Shown: positions 52,146 to 63,690 of the stretch, one piece after another
How positions within the stretch are numbered: the first letter of the stretch is position 1
Layout: the number at the start of each line of letters is the position of its first letter
Origin: Pseudoips prasinana
Taxonomy: Eukaryota; Arthropoda; Insecta; Lepidoptera; Nolidae
Assembly: GCA_951640165.1 (NCBI GenBank)
Contig: OX621257.1
Location: 12,597,201 to 12,661,200, forward strand
Length of the DNA stretch: 64,000 nucleotides
Direction of reading: 5' to 3'
Translations under genes and position numbers: made by a program
Notes under the pieces: model-generated
Databases searched by the model: none
The model's input: only the letters and a program-made list of their open reading frames with translations
What the model was told of the DNA's origin: nothing

Positions 52146-53339
52146 TAAAAAACATGGATAAGTTTAAATTTGTTCTCAATATTTTGGAATATCAAAAAAA
52201 AAATGTACGATAGTGACCCTATCAACCTTTTAAAATTGACGTTTTTTAAATGAAAATTTAATTTAAAGAAGATAGCTGTGCGCTAAAGTGTTGGCCTGAA
52301 TGTAACAACAAAGGTACATATTGAAAACTCCACCTCTATTTGGATCCGTTTAAACATCAAGCTTGGGGAGCTAAATAATCAATCATATTTAAGTTTCAAC
52401 ATCTCAAACATGAACTTAAACACGACTCTATCAAGTTTGCATCATAAATACGAAACTTAGTTTTAAACTCCGAATTAGTTGCTCAGGATTGTTATTAGAA
52501 CACGGAAAAACCACAAAATGAAAATGTAAGAATTTCGTTTGATCGTAATTACGTTGTACGCGCCTTTGTTTCTTGTTGTTAATCTTGTTTACTGTGATGA
52601 ACTAATTTAGAGAATAAATACTAATTATAAAAAATATTGTTAAACAATTAACTTAAGAAAACTATTTGACACAACATTAATTAATTTTACTCTGACTGTA
52701 CACGCTACACAATACTATTAATTACACAATTAACAAATATCATTAAATGACATATTAATATTTTTACACAATACATTTTACTAATATTTACAATAGACAT
52801 AGTGACAAAATGTGATATGTACTACGATATAATACTGCTTTTGCTTTACAATATACACAATTAAAACTAATAAATTTCATTAGCGCTTTTCCCCATTCAA
52901 ATAGTATACAAGTATAACTCTATTCATAAATAAGCTTAAGTACACAAAGATTACATGGTTCATTAAACCTTAATTACGATAAAAACAAATAACAATTTAC
53001 GAACATGAATGATATGAGTCTCTCATCGAAAATAAATATTTCATTATAGTTAAAACACACCATGTATATAATCTATATCTGAATGTGCATCAATCAACTT
53101 GAGATTGAAATAGAATTTATAGTGTTAAGGCGTGTGTAAAATTTTACAGAATTCAAAAATAATTGCGGATAATTTATATCAGTTTTAACGTAATCTCGTG
53201 GTTTTGTAAAATGACTTTGTTGTAGGTACATTTTATTGCTTTATTCAATTTTATTATTATTAGGTATTGTTTACCTTGAGTTTTTGTAACTTAAGGGTTG
53301 AAATAGCATCCGTCAATGCGTGACATGGGATAATATTGT
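52146..53339. other. AT-rich non-coding stretch
   Basis: No gene or repeat recognised. Confidence 0.4.
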
Positions 53340-53580
53340 GTAATATAGTGTGATATATCTTGCAATATCGCTCTGTGGAATCAATTTACTGCAGAGGTAT
53401 TTCCGTTCTGGTATGACATGACAACCTTCAAGAAGCGAGCCTATTCTTTTCTTAAAAGCCGGCAACGCACTTGCCGGCATTCTGGTGTTGTGAGTGTCCA
53501 TAGGCGGCGGTGACCACTTACCATTACCTAGGTGATCCACTTACTCGTTTGCCATCCCATTTTATATATAAAAAGAACTA
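53340..53580 (+). pseudogene. LINE C-terminal and 3' end fragment
   Basis: From 53370 the plus strand reads ALWNQFTAEVFPFWYD, then TFKKRAYSFLKSRQRTC, the common C-terminus of a lepidopteran LINE family. The 3' tail (GGCGGCGGTGACCACTTACC; CACTTACTCGTTTGCCATCC) is also typical. Only the last ~50 codons remain. Confidence 0.6.
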
Positions 53581-54018
53581 TTTATCACACTATTCTACAC
53601 AAAGCAATTTCTTAAGAACTTTTTCTGGTATTTATTCAAATGACTAGTGCATTTTGGTTTGACTGGATGATTCTTTTAGTCATTCTCATTTTATTACAGG
53701 TTTATGGCTCACCGTAGTACCTGATACCGTAAAAAAGAGGCTTTTGAACCTCGAATGTAGCGGCACGAAAATATATAATCCAATAAAAAAATGCGGTATA
53801 CCTGAAGTTTATTCTGCCTACCAACGAGGATGTTGGAATTTTTTGCCGATGCCGGATAGAAGAAATGTTTGGTACTCCGTAACTCAATTATGATAATACG
53901 ATTTTCTATTTGATATCGATGGCTCGGAATAGCTCGCATTTTCGATACGTTTGTCTTTGATAGATATATTGGTACACGTTACTGCACATTACGAACTATG
54001 AACTTTTAATTTTATGTA
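53581..54018. other. Non-coding stretch
   Basis: Two overlapping minus-strand ORFs of 61-76 codons (53702-53939) show no recognisable domain. Confidence 0.35.
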
Positions 54019-54183
54019 CAGACGCCAGCACATCAAGGTTCCCCAATCTGTAAAATTTCCGCAACTGAAAGTGAACCTTATGATTTTCTGATAAAGTTGA
54101 AAATCTGTAAAAGAAATTTGTCAGGTAGGGTACCAAATGATAAGATGGTATGTAGGTAGGGTAGCTGGATGAGCTGGCGTCTG
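54019..54183. mobile_element. MITE M copy 2
   Basis: CAGACGCCAGCACATCAAGG ... GAGCTGGCGTCTG, flanked by TA. It carries an ~30-bp internal insertion/duplication (GGTAGGGTACCAAATGATAA) relative to copy 6. Confidence 0.7.
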
Positions 54184-54715
54184 TACAATTGGCGGTGTTA
54201 TCGTATAACAGCTATTTATTCCAGACTTAATAGCACTTTGACCTATCATTTGCGGTTAAAGAGTATTTCTTTATGCTTTTCTAACATTAAATATAAGATA
54301 TAAATGTTGATATTGATATTAGGTTATTCATTTCACACACTCATCATTTTTTTATTAAATTTTTTTGATATATTAATCTTAAAGAAGTATAAAGAAACTC
54401 TGTTTAACCGCAAATTGTAGATCCAATAATAATATATTTTAATATCTAGAAAAATTCATTTAATTTAGCATCAACACTAACAGCATCATTACACTTTTCA
54501 AAATGACATTTTATGTCATAAAATGACCGAATTAATTGTCATTCGATGTCATAGCCGTTCGCTGATGCAGGGATTGGGGTTGTAGAACACGTCAACTGTC
54601 ACCGGGGCAGTCGGGACTGTGATTTTGTTCAATTGTCGTTTCAATGAATATTGTCGTTGTTCATTGAAATATTACATAAAGCGTTTAGAAAGCCTCAAAT
54701 GCGCTACTCCTATTA
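54184..54715. other. Non-coding stretch
   Basis: No gene seen; small ATGACATTTTATGTCATAAAA-type inverted repeats at about 54503-54530. Confidence 0.35.
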
Positions 54716-54955
54716 ATGGGACATTATTCACACACGGCCACCTGATCGCTAAGCAGAGCTTGTATTATGATAACCAGATAAATATATGTTAGTTTCTTTT
54801 GTAAATACATACTGATATAGATAATTTCACCCAGACTCAGGACAAGCAGACATGTTCATGAACACAAATATCTGTCCTAGGTGAGAATCGAACCCACGAC
54901 CTGCGGCTTGAAAGGCAATCATTTACTTACAACGCCAACTGGCCCGTCATCAATA
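54716..54955 (-). repeat. SINE S1, near complete
   Basis: GGGACATTATTCACACACGG, S1 body with CAGACATGTTCATGAACACA, B-box complement GAGAATCGAACCCACGACCT and head end CGCCAACTGGCCCGTC. Confidence 0.75.
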
Positions 54956-55033
54956 TTGTGAGGGATTTAATTGAAAATGACGTAAGTCATTACAAGATTG
55001 TGTCTATAGAAGTTTTCATGATGATATTAGGTA

Positions 55034-55106
55034 CAGACGCCAGCACATCAAGCTACCCCAATCTGTCAAATTTCCCCAATTGAGTGTCCCCAAGAGAGTG
55101 AACCTT
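55034..55106. mobile_element. MITE M copy 3 (half)
   Basis: Left arm CAGACGCCAGCACATCAAGC and part of the core only; preceded by TA. Confidence 0.65.
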
Positions 55107-55189
55107 ATGCTTTTTCTATGCAGTCAGCCATTTCGTTAGTTTAGTTTAAGTTTAGTTCAACAGTTAGTTTTAGTAATCGATATGTCCAC

Positions 55190-55430
55190 TATCATCATCA
55201 TCATCATCATATCAGCCGAAAGACGTCCACTGCTGGACAAAGGCCTCCCCCAAAGATCTCCACAATTGCCGGTCTTGCGCTATTCGCATCCAGTTGTTTC
55301 CAGCGACCCGCACAAGATAATCGATCCATCTTGTAGGGGGCCTGCCCACGCTGCGTCTTCCGGTTCGAGGTCGCCGCTCAAGAACCTTTCTGCCCCAACG
55401 GCCATCGGTTCTACGAGCTATGTGCACTAT
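55190..55430 (-). mobile_element. RTE LINE 3' fragment
   Basis: (ATC)n tail, then ~225 bp very similar to 16803-17040. The minus strand encodes RTDGRWGRKVLERRPRTGRR and GRPPTRWIDYLVRVAG. Less diverged than the other short RTE pieces. Confidence 0.75.
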
Positions 55431-55827
55431 CACACTGACCCATATTATTCCCATAAATACATTAAAAATATGTATCACCCAATTGTTATGCATTGCTTGA
55501 ACCACGGGATCTTAACTTCATATTCGTTGGGGTTTCTCGTAACACATTAAGAGGATTTCCCATAACGTGTGGCTCCATATGTTATACTCGACAAAAATAG
55601 GTCAGATTAAAATAACCTTATTGGGATTTATAAAAGGACTGTTAGAATAAAAAGGTTGGCCCTTCAACTTTGCGGGCCGTTTTCCACTTCATAACGATAT
55701 ATTTATGAATAATGTCAGAGCCACATTTCATTTTCCAGCGCTTTGTTATCTTTATTTTTCGAATAGCAGACTCTTTGACACAAAAAGTTGTTCAAATACT
55801 GGGTTATTCAATCATTCCTATTAAATA

Positions 55828-55952
55828 CATTTAAGATATGTAAAACCTACAAAAACATTATGAAAAACTTTGCTTTTAAGGAAAAGCAAAGGTTTTCCTT
55901 AAAATTTCCAAAATACGTAAGAACGTATTTTGTAGATTCTACATATCTTAAG
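55828..55952. repeat. Foldback element (~125 bp)
   Basis: TTAAGATATGTAAAACCTAC ... GTAGATTCTACATATCTTAA ends pair. Internal hairpins AAGGAAAAGCAAAGGTTTTCCTT and AATACGTAAGAACGTATT add secondary structure. Confidence 0.6.
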
Positions 55953-55961
55953 TAGTACGTA

Positions 55962-56092
55962 CAGACGCCAGCAAACCCAGCTACCCCAATCTGTCAATTT
56001 TCTTTTATAGATTTTCAACTTTATCAGAAAAGCATAAAATTCACTTTCAATTGGCGAAATTTATCAAATTGGGGTAGATGTGCTGGCGTCTG
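55962..56092. mobile_element. MITE M copy 4
   Basis: CAGACGCCAGCAAACCCAGC ... GATGTGCTGGCGTCTG, TA on both sides. Confidence 0.75.
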
Positions 56093-56365
56093 TAGATTAT
56101 TATTGTCAAACGGTAGAACCAATTTACATGTGTTTTTCTAGTTGTCCTTCGATTTGAGCGGTCATAAAATAAGCTTTTATTGTTTAATCTTCATTCGAGT
56201 CAATAGTTTTTGATAAATTGAGGTAGCTTGATGTGCTGGGGTCTGTAGATTATTATTTTCAAACGGTAGAACCAATTTAAATGTGTTTTCTAGTTGTCCT
56301 ACGATTTTAGCGGTCATAAAATAAGCTTTTATTGTTTAATCTTCATTAGAGTGAATAGTTTTATG
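56093..56365. repeat. Tandem duplication including a MITE end
   Basis: About 56091-56212 and 56247-56364 are ~93% alike by eye (AAACGGTAGAACCAATTTA...; AATAAGCTTTTATTGTTTAA). Between them lies the MITE M right end (GAGGTAGCTTGATGTGCTGG), so the duplicated unit was [MITE end + flank]. Confidence 0.7.
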
Positions 56366-56519
56366 TCACTCTGTGAGAAGGGTTCGCGTGTCTCATAGTA
56401 TTATTATACATAGGTTAAATAAATTACTATGTCTGTGATTTTATGTCATTATAACGCAAATATATGTATGTTCTCTGAGAGATTTCGCATAGAAATAAAA
56501 AAAAACATTTAATATTATA

Positions 56520-56560
56520 CTAGCTGTGCGCGTTACTGCGGCTATATATGAAATTCATTG
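56520..56560 (-). repeat. Helitron-like 3' terminus fragment
   Basis: CTAGCTGTGCGCGTTACTGC, a decayed CTAG/hairpin end directly adjoining the LINE below. Confidence 0.4.
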
Positions 56561-56578
56561 GAACGATAGTGGCGCCAT

Positions 56579-58385
56579 TTGTCGAATCGTCTATGTCGAG
56601 ATGCCAAAAGGCGCCACTTTTACAAAGCTCTCAATAATCGCGATTCCTCCGTAGTATGGAAATTCCTCAAATCGAATGGAATTGGTAAATCTCCGTCTTT
56701 AGTCTGTAAAGATGTTGATCTTTCTGCACTCAATAATCAATTTTCATGTCCCCCCATTTCTCTCGAACCCCACGTTAAATCTATCACAATGAGCTCTCAC
56801 AAGTACCTTTGCCTGAATATTTTCCTTTTACTCTATCTCCAGTAACCTTGGAGGATGTCAAAAACTCTATTTTCGCAATATCTTCTACTGTTGCTGGTCA
56901 CGACAATGTATGTTCTAGGATGATCACTCCCATTCTATCTTTCCTGCTCCCAGTGCTTACTCATATATTTAATTATTCGTTATTTTCTTCCTGTTTCCCT
57001 GCTGCTTGGATACAAGCTCATATAATTCCTTTACCTAAAGTCTCAAATCCTACTTCTCTATCTCAGTTTCGACCCATCTCCATTCTACCTTTTCTCTCCA
57101 AAGTCCTGGAACATATCGTACACCGACAATTATCAGCTTTTCTGGCCAGCAACAACCTTCTTTACCCTCTCCAATCTGGATTTCGCACTGGGCATAGCAC
57201 AGTTACTGCGTTGCTTAAAGTCACCGATGACATCCGCGGGGCCTTGAAAAACCAAAACCTAAGCATTCTGGTACTACTTGACTTTACTAACGCTTTTAAC
57301 TCCGTTGACTTTGACGTCCTCCTTGGTACCCTTTCATCACTTAATTGTTCCCAAACCAGTTTATCCTGGTTTGATTCTTATCTTCGTGGCCGCTCGCAAT
57401 GTGTTCGCCTTGACGAGTCTTACTCGGATTGGTGTAGTCTCAGTGCGGGCGTGCCCCAGGGTGGCGTTCTTTCTCCCTTGCTTTTCTCCATTTTCATTAA
57501 CTCTATTTCAACAGCCATTTTCTCTAATTTTCATCTCTATGCAGACGATTTTCAACTTTACCGAGCATTTTCCCGTGAAAACGCCGCGTCCGCTATTGCT
57601 GCTGTAAATCACGACCTGAACTTGATCAATGGATGGGCAAGATCTCGTGGCTTACTTATTAATCCAACTAAGTCCCAGGCCGTGATCATAGGAAGTAGGC
57701 AGATGCGAAACGGAATCGATTTCATAAACTTTCCACGGGTGTATCTGGACGGAGCTCCTAATGCATATACAGATACTGCCAAAAACTTAGGAGTTACTAT
57801 TGACTGCAACCTGTCCTGGAAATCACACGTCTCAGATGTCAGCAAGAAGGAACATTATACATTTCATTCTCTGAAGCGCCTCCAAAACTTTTTGCCATTG
57901 AAGACGAAAATATCTCTTGCTCAAACACTCATTCAACCCATTTTGGACTATGCCGACAGCTGCTATTTAGATGTCACAGAGGAGCTATTAGACAAACTTG
58001 AGCGTTTGCAAAATTTAAGCATTCGGTTTGAAGAAATATGATCACGTTTCCAATTTCCGCAAGGATCTCAATTGGCTCCCGATTCGTCTTCGCAGGAATA
58101 CCCGTCTATTGTGTATCCTCTTTAATATACTTACTACATTATCCTTCATCTCCATCCTACTTACGGGGGCGTTTTTCCTACTCTCGTGTTCCTAATGCCC
58201 CCTGTAGGTCACACCTTAAACACCTTCATAAATTCCCATTGCATAAAACAGATTTCTATTCTCATTCCTTCACAGTTCAGGCAGTCAGATTGTGGAATTC
58301 TCTCCCTCCTAACATCCGTAATTCCAAAACACTACCTCTTTTTAAGAAGCAAGTGAAAAATTACTATCTCTCCTCTTCATCCTAG
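56579..58385 (+). pseudogene. LINE reverse transcriptase, 5'-truncated, two frameshifts
   Basis: Three consecutive frames. 56579-56845 covers the pre-RT linker (RHFYKALNNRDSSVVWKFLK). 56809-58041 is the main RT (410 codons): SQFRPISILPFLSKVLE, SGFRTGHST, LLDFTNAFNSVDF, AGVPQGGVLSPLLFSIFIN and catalytic YADD (~240), then KNLGVTIDCNLSWK. 58038-58385 is the C-terminus (FTVQAVRLWNSLPPNIRN...FKKQVKNYYL). Frameshifts near 56815 and 58030 inactivate it. Endonuclease and ORF1 are missing. The 3' UTR runs to about 58608 with AATAAAAATAAAATAAG. Jockey/CR1-group-like. Confidence 0.85.
56809..58041 (+). pseudogene. LINE RT core (longest open segment)
   Basis: 410 open codons containing all RT palm blocks, the catalytic YADD and the thumb up to LERLQNLSIRF. 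The real protein continues in the +1/-1 frame after about 58030. Different family from the 21254, 9662 and RTE elements, judging by block sequences. Confidence 0.8.
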
Positions 58386-58608
58386 TTATGTATATATTTA
58401 TGTATATGTAGTTTATGCATATAGTTGCCCCATTATAAGTATCTGTGCCTACGCACATGCCTATTATACTTTAATATCTCTTCTCGCGGGTCTGCTGGAA
58501 GAAATTTCTTTTGAAATAAGCAGCACCCATGTACTACCTGTCTCTTCTTCATTTATTTTACTTTTGTTATTTCTGTGTGTACAAAATCTATTAAATAAAA
58601 ATAAAATA

Positions 58609-60465
58609 AGGATTGGTCGTACTAACTCAGAAACCTTCGTGGGCTCACGCACAACACTTTGCTGAAGATCATCACATGTAATGGTCAAATGCATAGTTTA
58701 CGATTCTATAAAGGACATACAGACAAACATTCGTTTTTATATATATGGATGAGACATAAAGTAAATAAAAAAATGAAATAAAATTACGAAAACCTAATAC
58801 GCTATTTTGGAATTTTTCATTAGAGAGAAACAAGGGAGAAACGCAGTTAAGAATAAATGAAAAATAAAATATTTTGTTATAAATCTCACAGCTTTTAGAG
58901 GGAAGTAGACTGTACTTTAAATATATACATGGGTTTAAACGGAATACACATATCATAAAATAATAATTATAATAACATATATGTCCAATAAAAACTTATT
59001 CTCTGCTTATTTATAATTGTTATAATAATATTCTACAAAATATTGTTTACATTAAGAGTTTTTATTCTATCATTTATTTACAAAAGTATCACAGGAGTTT
59101 GAAGATAATAAATAAGGAACCGGTTAATTTTTGACAGTTGACAGATGATGACTGTTTTGTACGAACACCTTTCGTCCTTTCAATTTTCTGGTAGCCACAT
59201 AAATAGGTTTGATTTCCAATTAAAATAATGTGTAAGTCAACCCCAATAGAAATGAGAGATTTAATCATTATTGAGTGTAAAACAGAATCAGAGTAGTTAA
59301 TTAATTGTATACAATTTTGTAACATTTTAAGTAACTTCTGAAAATTATAATTGTTGTAAATAAAATAATTATGTCGTGTGAAACTTAATTAAATATCTAG
59401 CTTTTGCAAATTTAATGAAATAGGTATTATACGTATACCTCAATATTTTAAATGGTAGATTCTGAGTAAGTTCTTTTGAAGAATCTTTTTCTAAAAAAAA
59501 TCTTGTAATTAATTAAAATTTTCTGATGTATTTAAATTTGCTATTAAACATATTTACCGAATATATTTTAAGTCAGTTAATATTTACTATTGTTACTTAT
59601 ATCATAATTATGTCTCAATTAAACGTTTTGTCGATACTTAGGTAAGCTGTTTTATAAACAAATAGTATAGTTATTCCTTTTGTACAAAACTTATTAAAAT
59701 ATGTTCATATATTTTGTTTTGAAATATATTTGAATATTTAAAATACATTTATTCATGGTTACTAGTAAAACACCAACAACCTCGCAGGACAAGATAGCTA
59801 ACACCATATGCAACAACTTTGGTTCTACAACTTTTGATATTTAGTTAAATTTAACTTTCATACAGAAATAAGTATTAATTTAATTTCCCGCTAGAATATT
59901 TATAACTCTACGCGCATCGCAAAGATTAAGTAAGCATACGGTATCCAAAATCAAGCCGTGAAATTAACTAGAATCTTCAGGAGACTACAAGTATCTACCC
60001 CTAACAAGCGCATTAAATAAAGTGCAAACTTCATTCAGGGCTTTAGGGATAGAGTAAAAACCAATGGGGGCTGTTACAAAATATCCTGAAGGGTCGAAGT
60101 GCACTAGATTCTATAAATATATGGCGAAGAAAGTGTTATTATTAGCAGCGCGAGACATGCGTCGTATGAATGAAATATAGAACTACGAATGTCTTGACAG
60201 AACAACAAAGACTTATAAAATATTTATTTTTTTATGTACTTATTGAGTTATGTCCTAACTCGTAGAATAAAATATCTAGTCCTGCGAGGTTTTTGGTGTT
60301 TTTCAAGTAATTCTATATATTCTGATATTATGATATGAGACATTTGAACGGGTTTCTTGTTACAACGAGATATTAGGTAGAATCCTGTAGGTATATAATA
60401 TGTTTTTTTTATAATAGACTTGAATTTGATTCTAATCCAACATAAAATATATACATTTGTGTGTA
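58609..60465. other. AT-rich non-coding stretch
   Basis: Several 70-95-codon minus-strand ORFs (58672-58956, 59089-59325, 60248-60478) lack recognisable domains. No repeat family recognised. Confidence 0.4.
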
Positions 60466-60600
60466 CAGACGCCAGCACATCCAGCTACCCCAATCTGTCA
60501 AATTTCTTATATAGGTTTTCAACTTTATCACAAAAGCATAAGGTTCACTTTCATTTGGGGAAATTTGACAGATTCGGGTAGCTTAATGTGCTGGCGTCAG
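60466..60600. mobile_element. MITE M copy 6 (best palindrome)
   Basis: CAGACGCCAGCACATCCAGC ... AATGTGCTGGCGTC with arms of ~40 bp (GCTACCCCAATCTGTCAAAT complement present). TA on the left; a 2-bp disturbance (CAGGTA) at the right. Confidence 0.75.
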
Positions 60601-61178
60601 GTACAAATACTACCTACAATATTACTACTATGACATGTATAATTTTAAATTCATCTTTCAAGCATTTTGTAAGCATTGATTTTTGCCTAAAAATACATTA
60701 AAATTTATTAGAATTTTTTCACAAATTGTTTGTATGTATTTTACCCATCGTTCTTATCTAATACTGAGATTAATAGACTTAAAACGTATACACTTTTCAG
60801 ATGATTGTATCATAATTCGTGTTAATGCAATCTCATATTAATTAATATCATCTCATACTTAAGAGTACGCTTTCCAAACGTATTTCGAAACAGATTTGAT
60901 TGGACTATGGCAAGTACTACCAGGACACCGTATTACTTCCTCGGTGAAACTTAGTTTTTTCTGTGGGAAATTTAAGTTCATTCTAACTTCCGCTGGTGGC
61001 ACTGTTAGCGAATGTTCGGAAAAATCTGAATGACCGAGGAAGGAAACTATACGAACTTGCTGTTGATTATATAATTTGACATTTATATGATTAAAAACTT
61101 TATTATCTAAACTTCTATAGAAGTATCATAGAACCAACAATTTTCAATCCCATTCCACTACAATTGAAATTTCCATTT
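60601..61178. other. Intergenic / 3'-flank of the GPCR gene
   Basis: No gene recognised. A second AATAAA (minus) at 61099-61104 could also serve the GPCR transcript. Confidence 0.35.
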
Positions 61179-61184
61179 TTTATT
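61179..61184 (-). terminator. Candidate poly(A) signal of the GPCR gene
   Basis: AATAAA on the minus strand, ~150 bp past the stop codon. Choice between this and 61099-61104 is open. Confidence 0.45.
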
Positions 61185-61330
61185 AAAGTATAGCTTTAAA
61201 TCTCAAGAATAAAATTAAATGCATTTTACACAAAATACACGGAGCAAGCGTACTGTTAACTATAGATTTTGGACGTTCAAACCACATCACTTCTTTCAAG
61301 TAGCCCATTGTTACTATGCCCGTCTTCGTG

Positions 61331-61638
61331 TCAAATGTGGTACTCACGGAGTGGCCGCACGGATTCCGCAGACGACCTCGGAGTGGGATCCACTCCAGAA
61401 AGGCCTAACGATCCGCTGCGGCGCACAACTAAAGTCTTTGTTCCATAATCAGTAACAAAGTTGTCATTCCTCGTTGGCGTATTAGCTCTTACACTCTGAT
61501 ATCCGCAGCACAGAGGATATCTCGATGTCAGTATCTTCTTGAATGCCTCACGAAACTCCGTGTTGAATATTGAGTAAATTATCGGGTTGAAAGCCGAGTT
61601 CGAATACCCGAGCCACGTCAGAATCTTGAATGCGAGGT
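61331..61638 (-). CDS. Dop1R1: Last exon of an aminergic GPCR, probably D1-like dopamine receptor
   Basis: Minus-strand exon of 101 codons plus 2 nt, starting after an acceptor TTTGTTGCAG (61639/61638) and ending in TGA (61331-61333). It encodes TM7 with the class-A signature [18 protein letters not shown] (NPxxY = NPIIY), helix 8 ([11 protein letters not shown]), two adjacent Cys suitable for palmitoylation, and a tail with RNDNFVTDY and later RSSAES. Insect Dop1R1 tails share the pattern RN..F.TDY..K..VV and a late RSSAE. Octopamine or other biogenic-amine receptors share the TM7 motif but not this tail. The receptor would sit in the neuronal plasma membrane and couple dopamine to cAMP via Gs (family knowledge). 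Upstream exons are not visible. No stop or frameshift. Confidence 0.75.
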
Positions 61639-62285
61639 CTGCAACAAATTGATTTCGTTAACATGTAAAACTTCCAATATCTACAACCTACACAGATCGA
61701 CTTTGATTTGACTTATCAGAACGTGTTTAAAATGTTTTGAAAATCATAATGTTAAACTTGTTTCAAAGTTATTAACTGTTTGGTTGATATTAAAGGGCTT
61801 AAAACGAGTTATTGTGAAATACACAAAAAGTATTTTAAACGCGTTTGAAATATTAGTTTTATAACGTTTTGTAGACGAGCGATTTTAATGAGTACCTACA
61901 ACAAAATACGACCAAGAATCGCTCGATATCCTATACTATGTATATGAGCAAATACTACTTACAGATTAGATCAGATCAATGAAAGTTGGCATACGATTTT
62001 TGCAAAAGAAATGAGATTATCGGGTATAAAATTTCGCCGGAATAAGTCAGCTATATAACCGTAGGGTGCAAAACGTTCGTCTGGGGAGGACCTAAATATT
62101 TGTGTATAGAACTCTGAGGGCTAATTACTTGGCTTAACAACTTGATATTTTGATTACTACTATAATGTTCTAGAATGTTCCACAATATTATTATAAATTA
62201 TACCTATTCATTTCTTGATTCTGAACACGACTCGTTAAGATGTATCCTCAATATAATGTTGACGTTGATTAATTAAACACTTAAT

Positions 62286-62520
62286 TTATATAATGTATGA
62301 ATGAATGGTGAATGGTACAACCGCAAGGGGAAGACCTCGAAGAACATTCTCCGACCAAATCGGAGAAGTTTTCAAGAAAGTCCATGTCAGAAAACTTAAA
62401 CCGGCGAGCATGTGTGAAGAATATAATGACACTAAACGAGGCAAAAGAGGTGTGCTAAGATCGTGACACATGGAAATCCGTTATCTCTGCCTAACCCTCT
62501 GAGAAACAGGCGTGAGTATA
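62286..62520 (+). pseudogene. Terminal fragment of a LINE-type protein (intronic)
   Basis: FSDQIGEVFKKVHVR-like then NEAKEVC-like pieces ending in a GKQA-stop-like stretch; same family as 50330 and 26205. Confidence 0.45.
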
Positions 62521-62552
62521 TGTATGTCAATTTTATATACATATTTTTTTTA

Positions 62553-62700
62553 ATACTTTACAAACATGAAATTCATGGACACAAATACAACCAGATTCAA
62601 AACAACTATAAATAGTTAGCCTGTCCGGGGGTGGAAATCGAAACACGAGGGCATGGAGGTAGTGACGGCTTCTTTAACCACTGAGCCACACGTGCAGATT
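62553..62700 (-). repeat. SINE S4 (intronic)
   Basis: TTTACAAACATGAAATTCAT at the tail and CTTTAACCACTGAGCCACAC at the head (minus: GTGTGGCTCAGTGGTTAAAG, A-box-like), with a degenerate B box GTGGAAATCGAAACACGAG. Confidence 0.6.
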
Positions 62701-63540
62701 TTGTTAGTAGATTAAGATCTATTTGATACAACGGCACGTTCGTTGGTAAGCCTTTACCGTTGTCTATAGACGTTTGAAATATACGGAGTGTATCTCAATG
62801 CTTACTGCCCCATCTCCTTCCCCACGAGCAACCTCTAATCTAACTCATATACAGAAGACAATATAAAGTTAATATTATTGCATGTATTCTGAAAAGTAGA
62901 AGCAAGTACCTAGTTGAAGAGTCGGTCTGCTGTTTGAACGAAAATATGCTATACTGTACCATCGTGTACGATTTCATATATGTATTTTTTATAAAGACAA
63001 CAAGCGGTTACCCAAATATTTATTTTGAGGAGAAATTCTATACTGAAATGACTAAAAACCTAAGTTTTATATTGTGTTCGTTTTAACGTTATCATTATAA
63101 ACACATCTCATTATTGCGGCAATAAATTATACCTACATCTACTTAGCAAGTAATTTTGCTGCTTTTGTATTCAAAATTAATGTCTTAGGTGCCTTAACCG
63201 CATTTTAAATAAATTAAGATCATTAAGCTTTTAGAACAAACACTCTATTATAGTAGTAATTAAGTAAGTCTTTATGTTACACGAGTGACATGAATAAATT
63301 TAAATAAATTTAGGCTTCACAATATACTAATGTTTTCGGCATTATCGCTAAGGCATTGTTCACACTAAAGGTACCAAGCGAGAGGTAGCGACGACAAGCG
63401 ACCAGCGATCTGGGTGACCACTCATTAAATATTACTTTCATCCCGATCACGGAAAACTTAAGACGTTTCGTCCCATTGCAAAATGAATTTTAATGTTATA
63501 ATACTCTTATATTTTATTATTATATATTATTATAATTCAC

Positions 63541-63690
63541 TCTTTTTTGTAAATACTTGCTTATATAGGTAACTACATCCAGACTCAGGCAAAAATACAT
63601 GTTCATGCATATAAATATCTGTCCCGGGTGGGAATTGAACCAACGACCTGCCGCGTGAATCCAACCTCGCCAACCGGCCCGTCAAATTGT
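63541..63690 (-). repeat. SINE S1 head/body fragment (intronic)
   Basis: TTTTTTGTAAATACTTGCTT, CATGTTCATGCATATAAATA and GGGTGGGAATTGAACCAACG then CGCCAACCGGCCCGTC. The tail half is absent. Confidence 0.65.
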
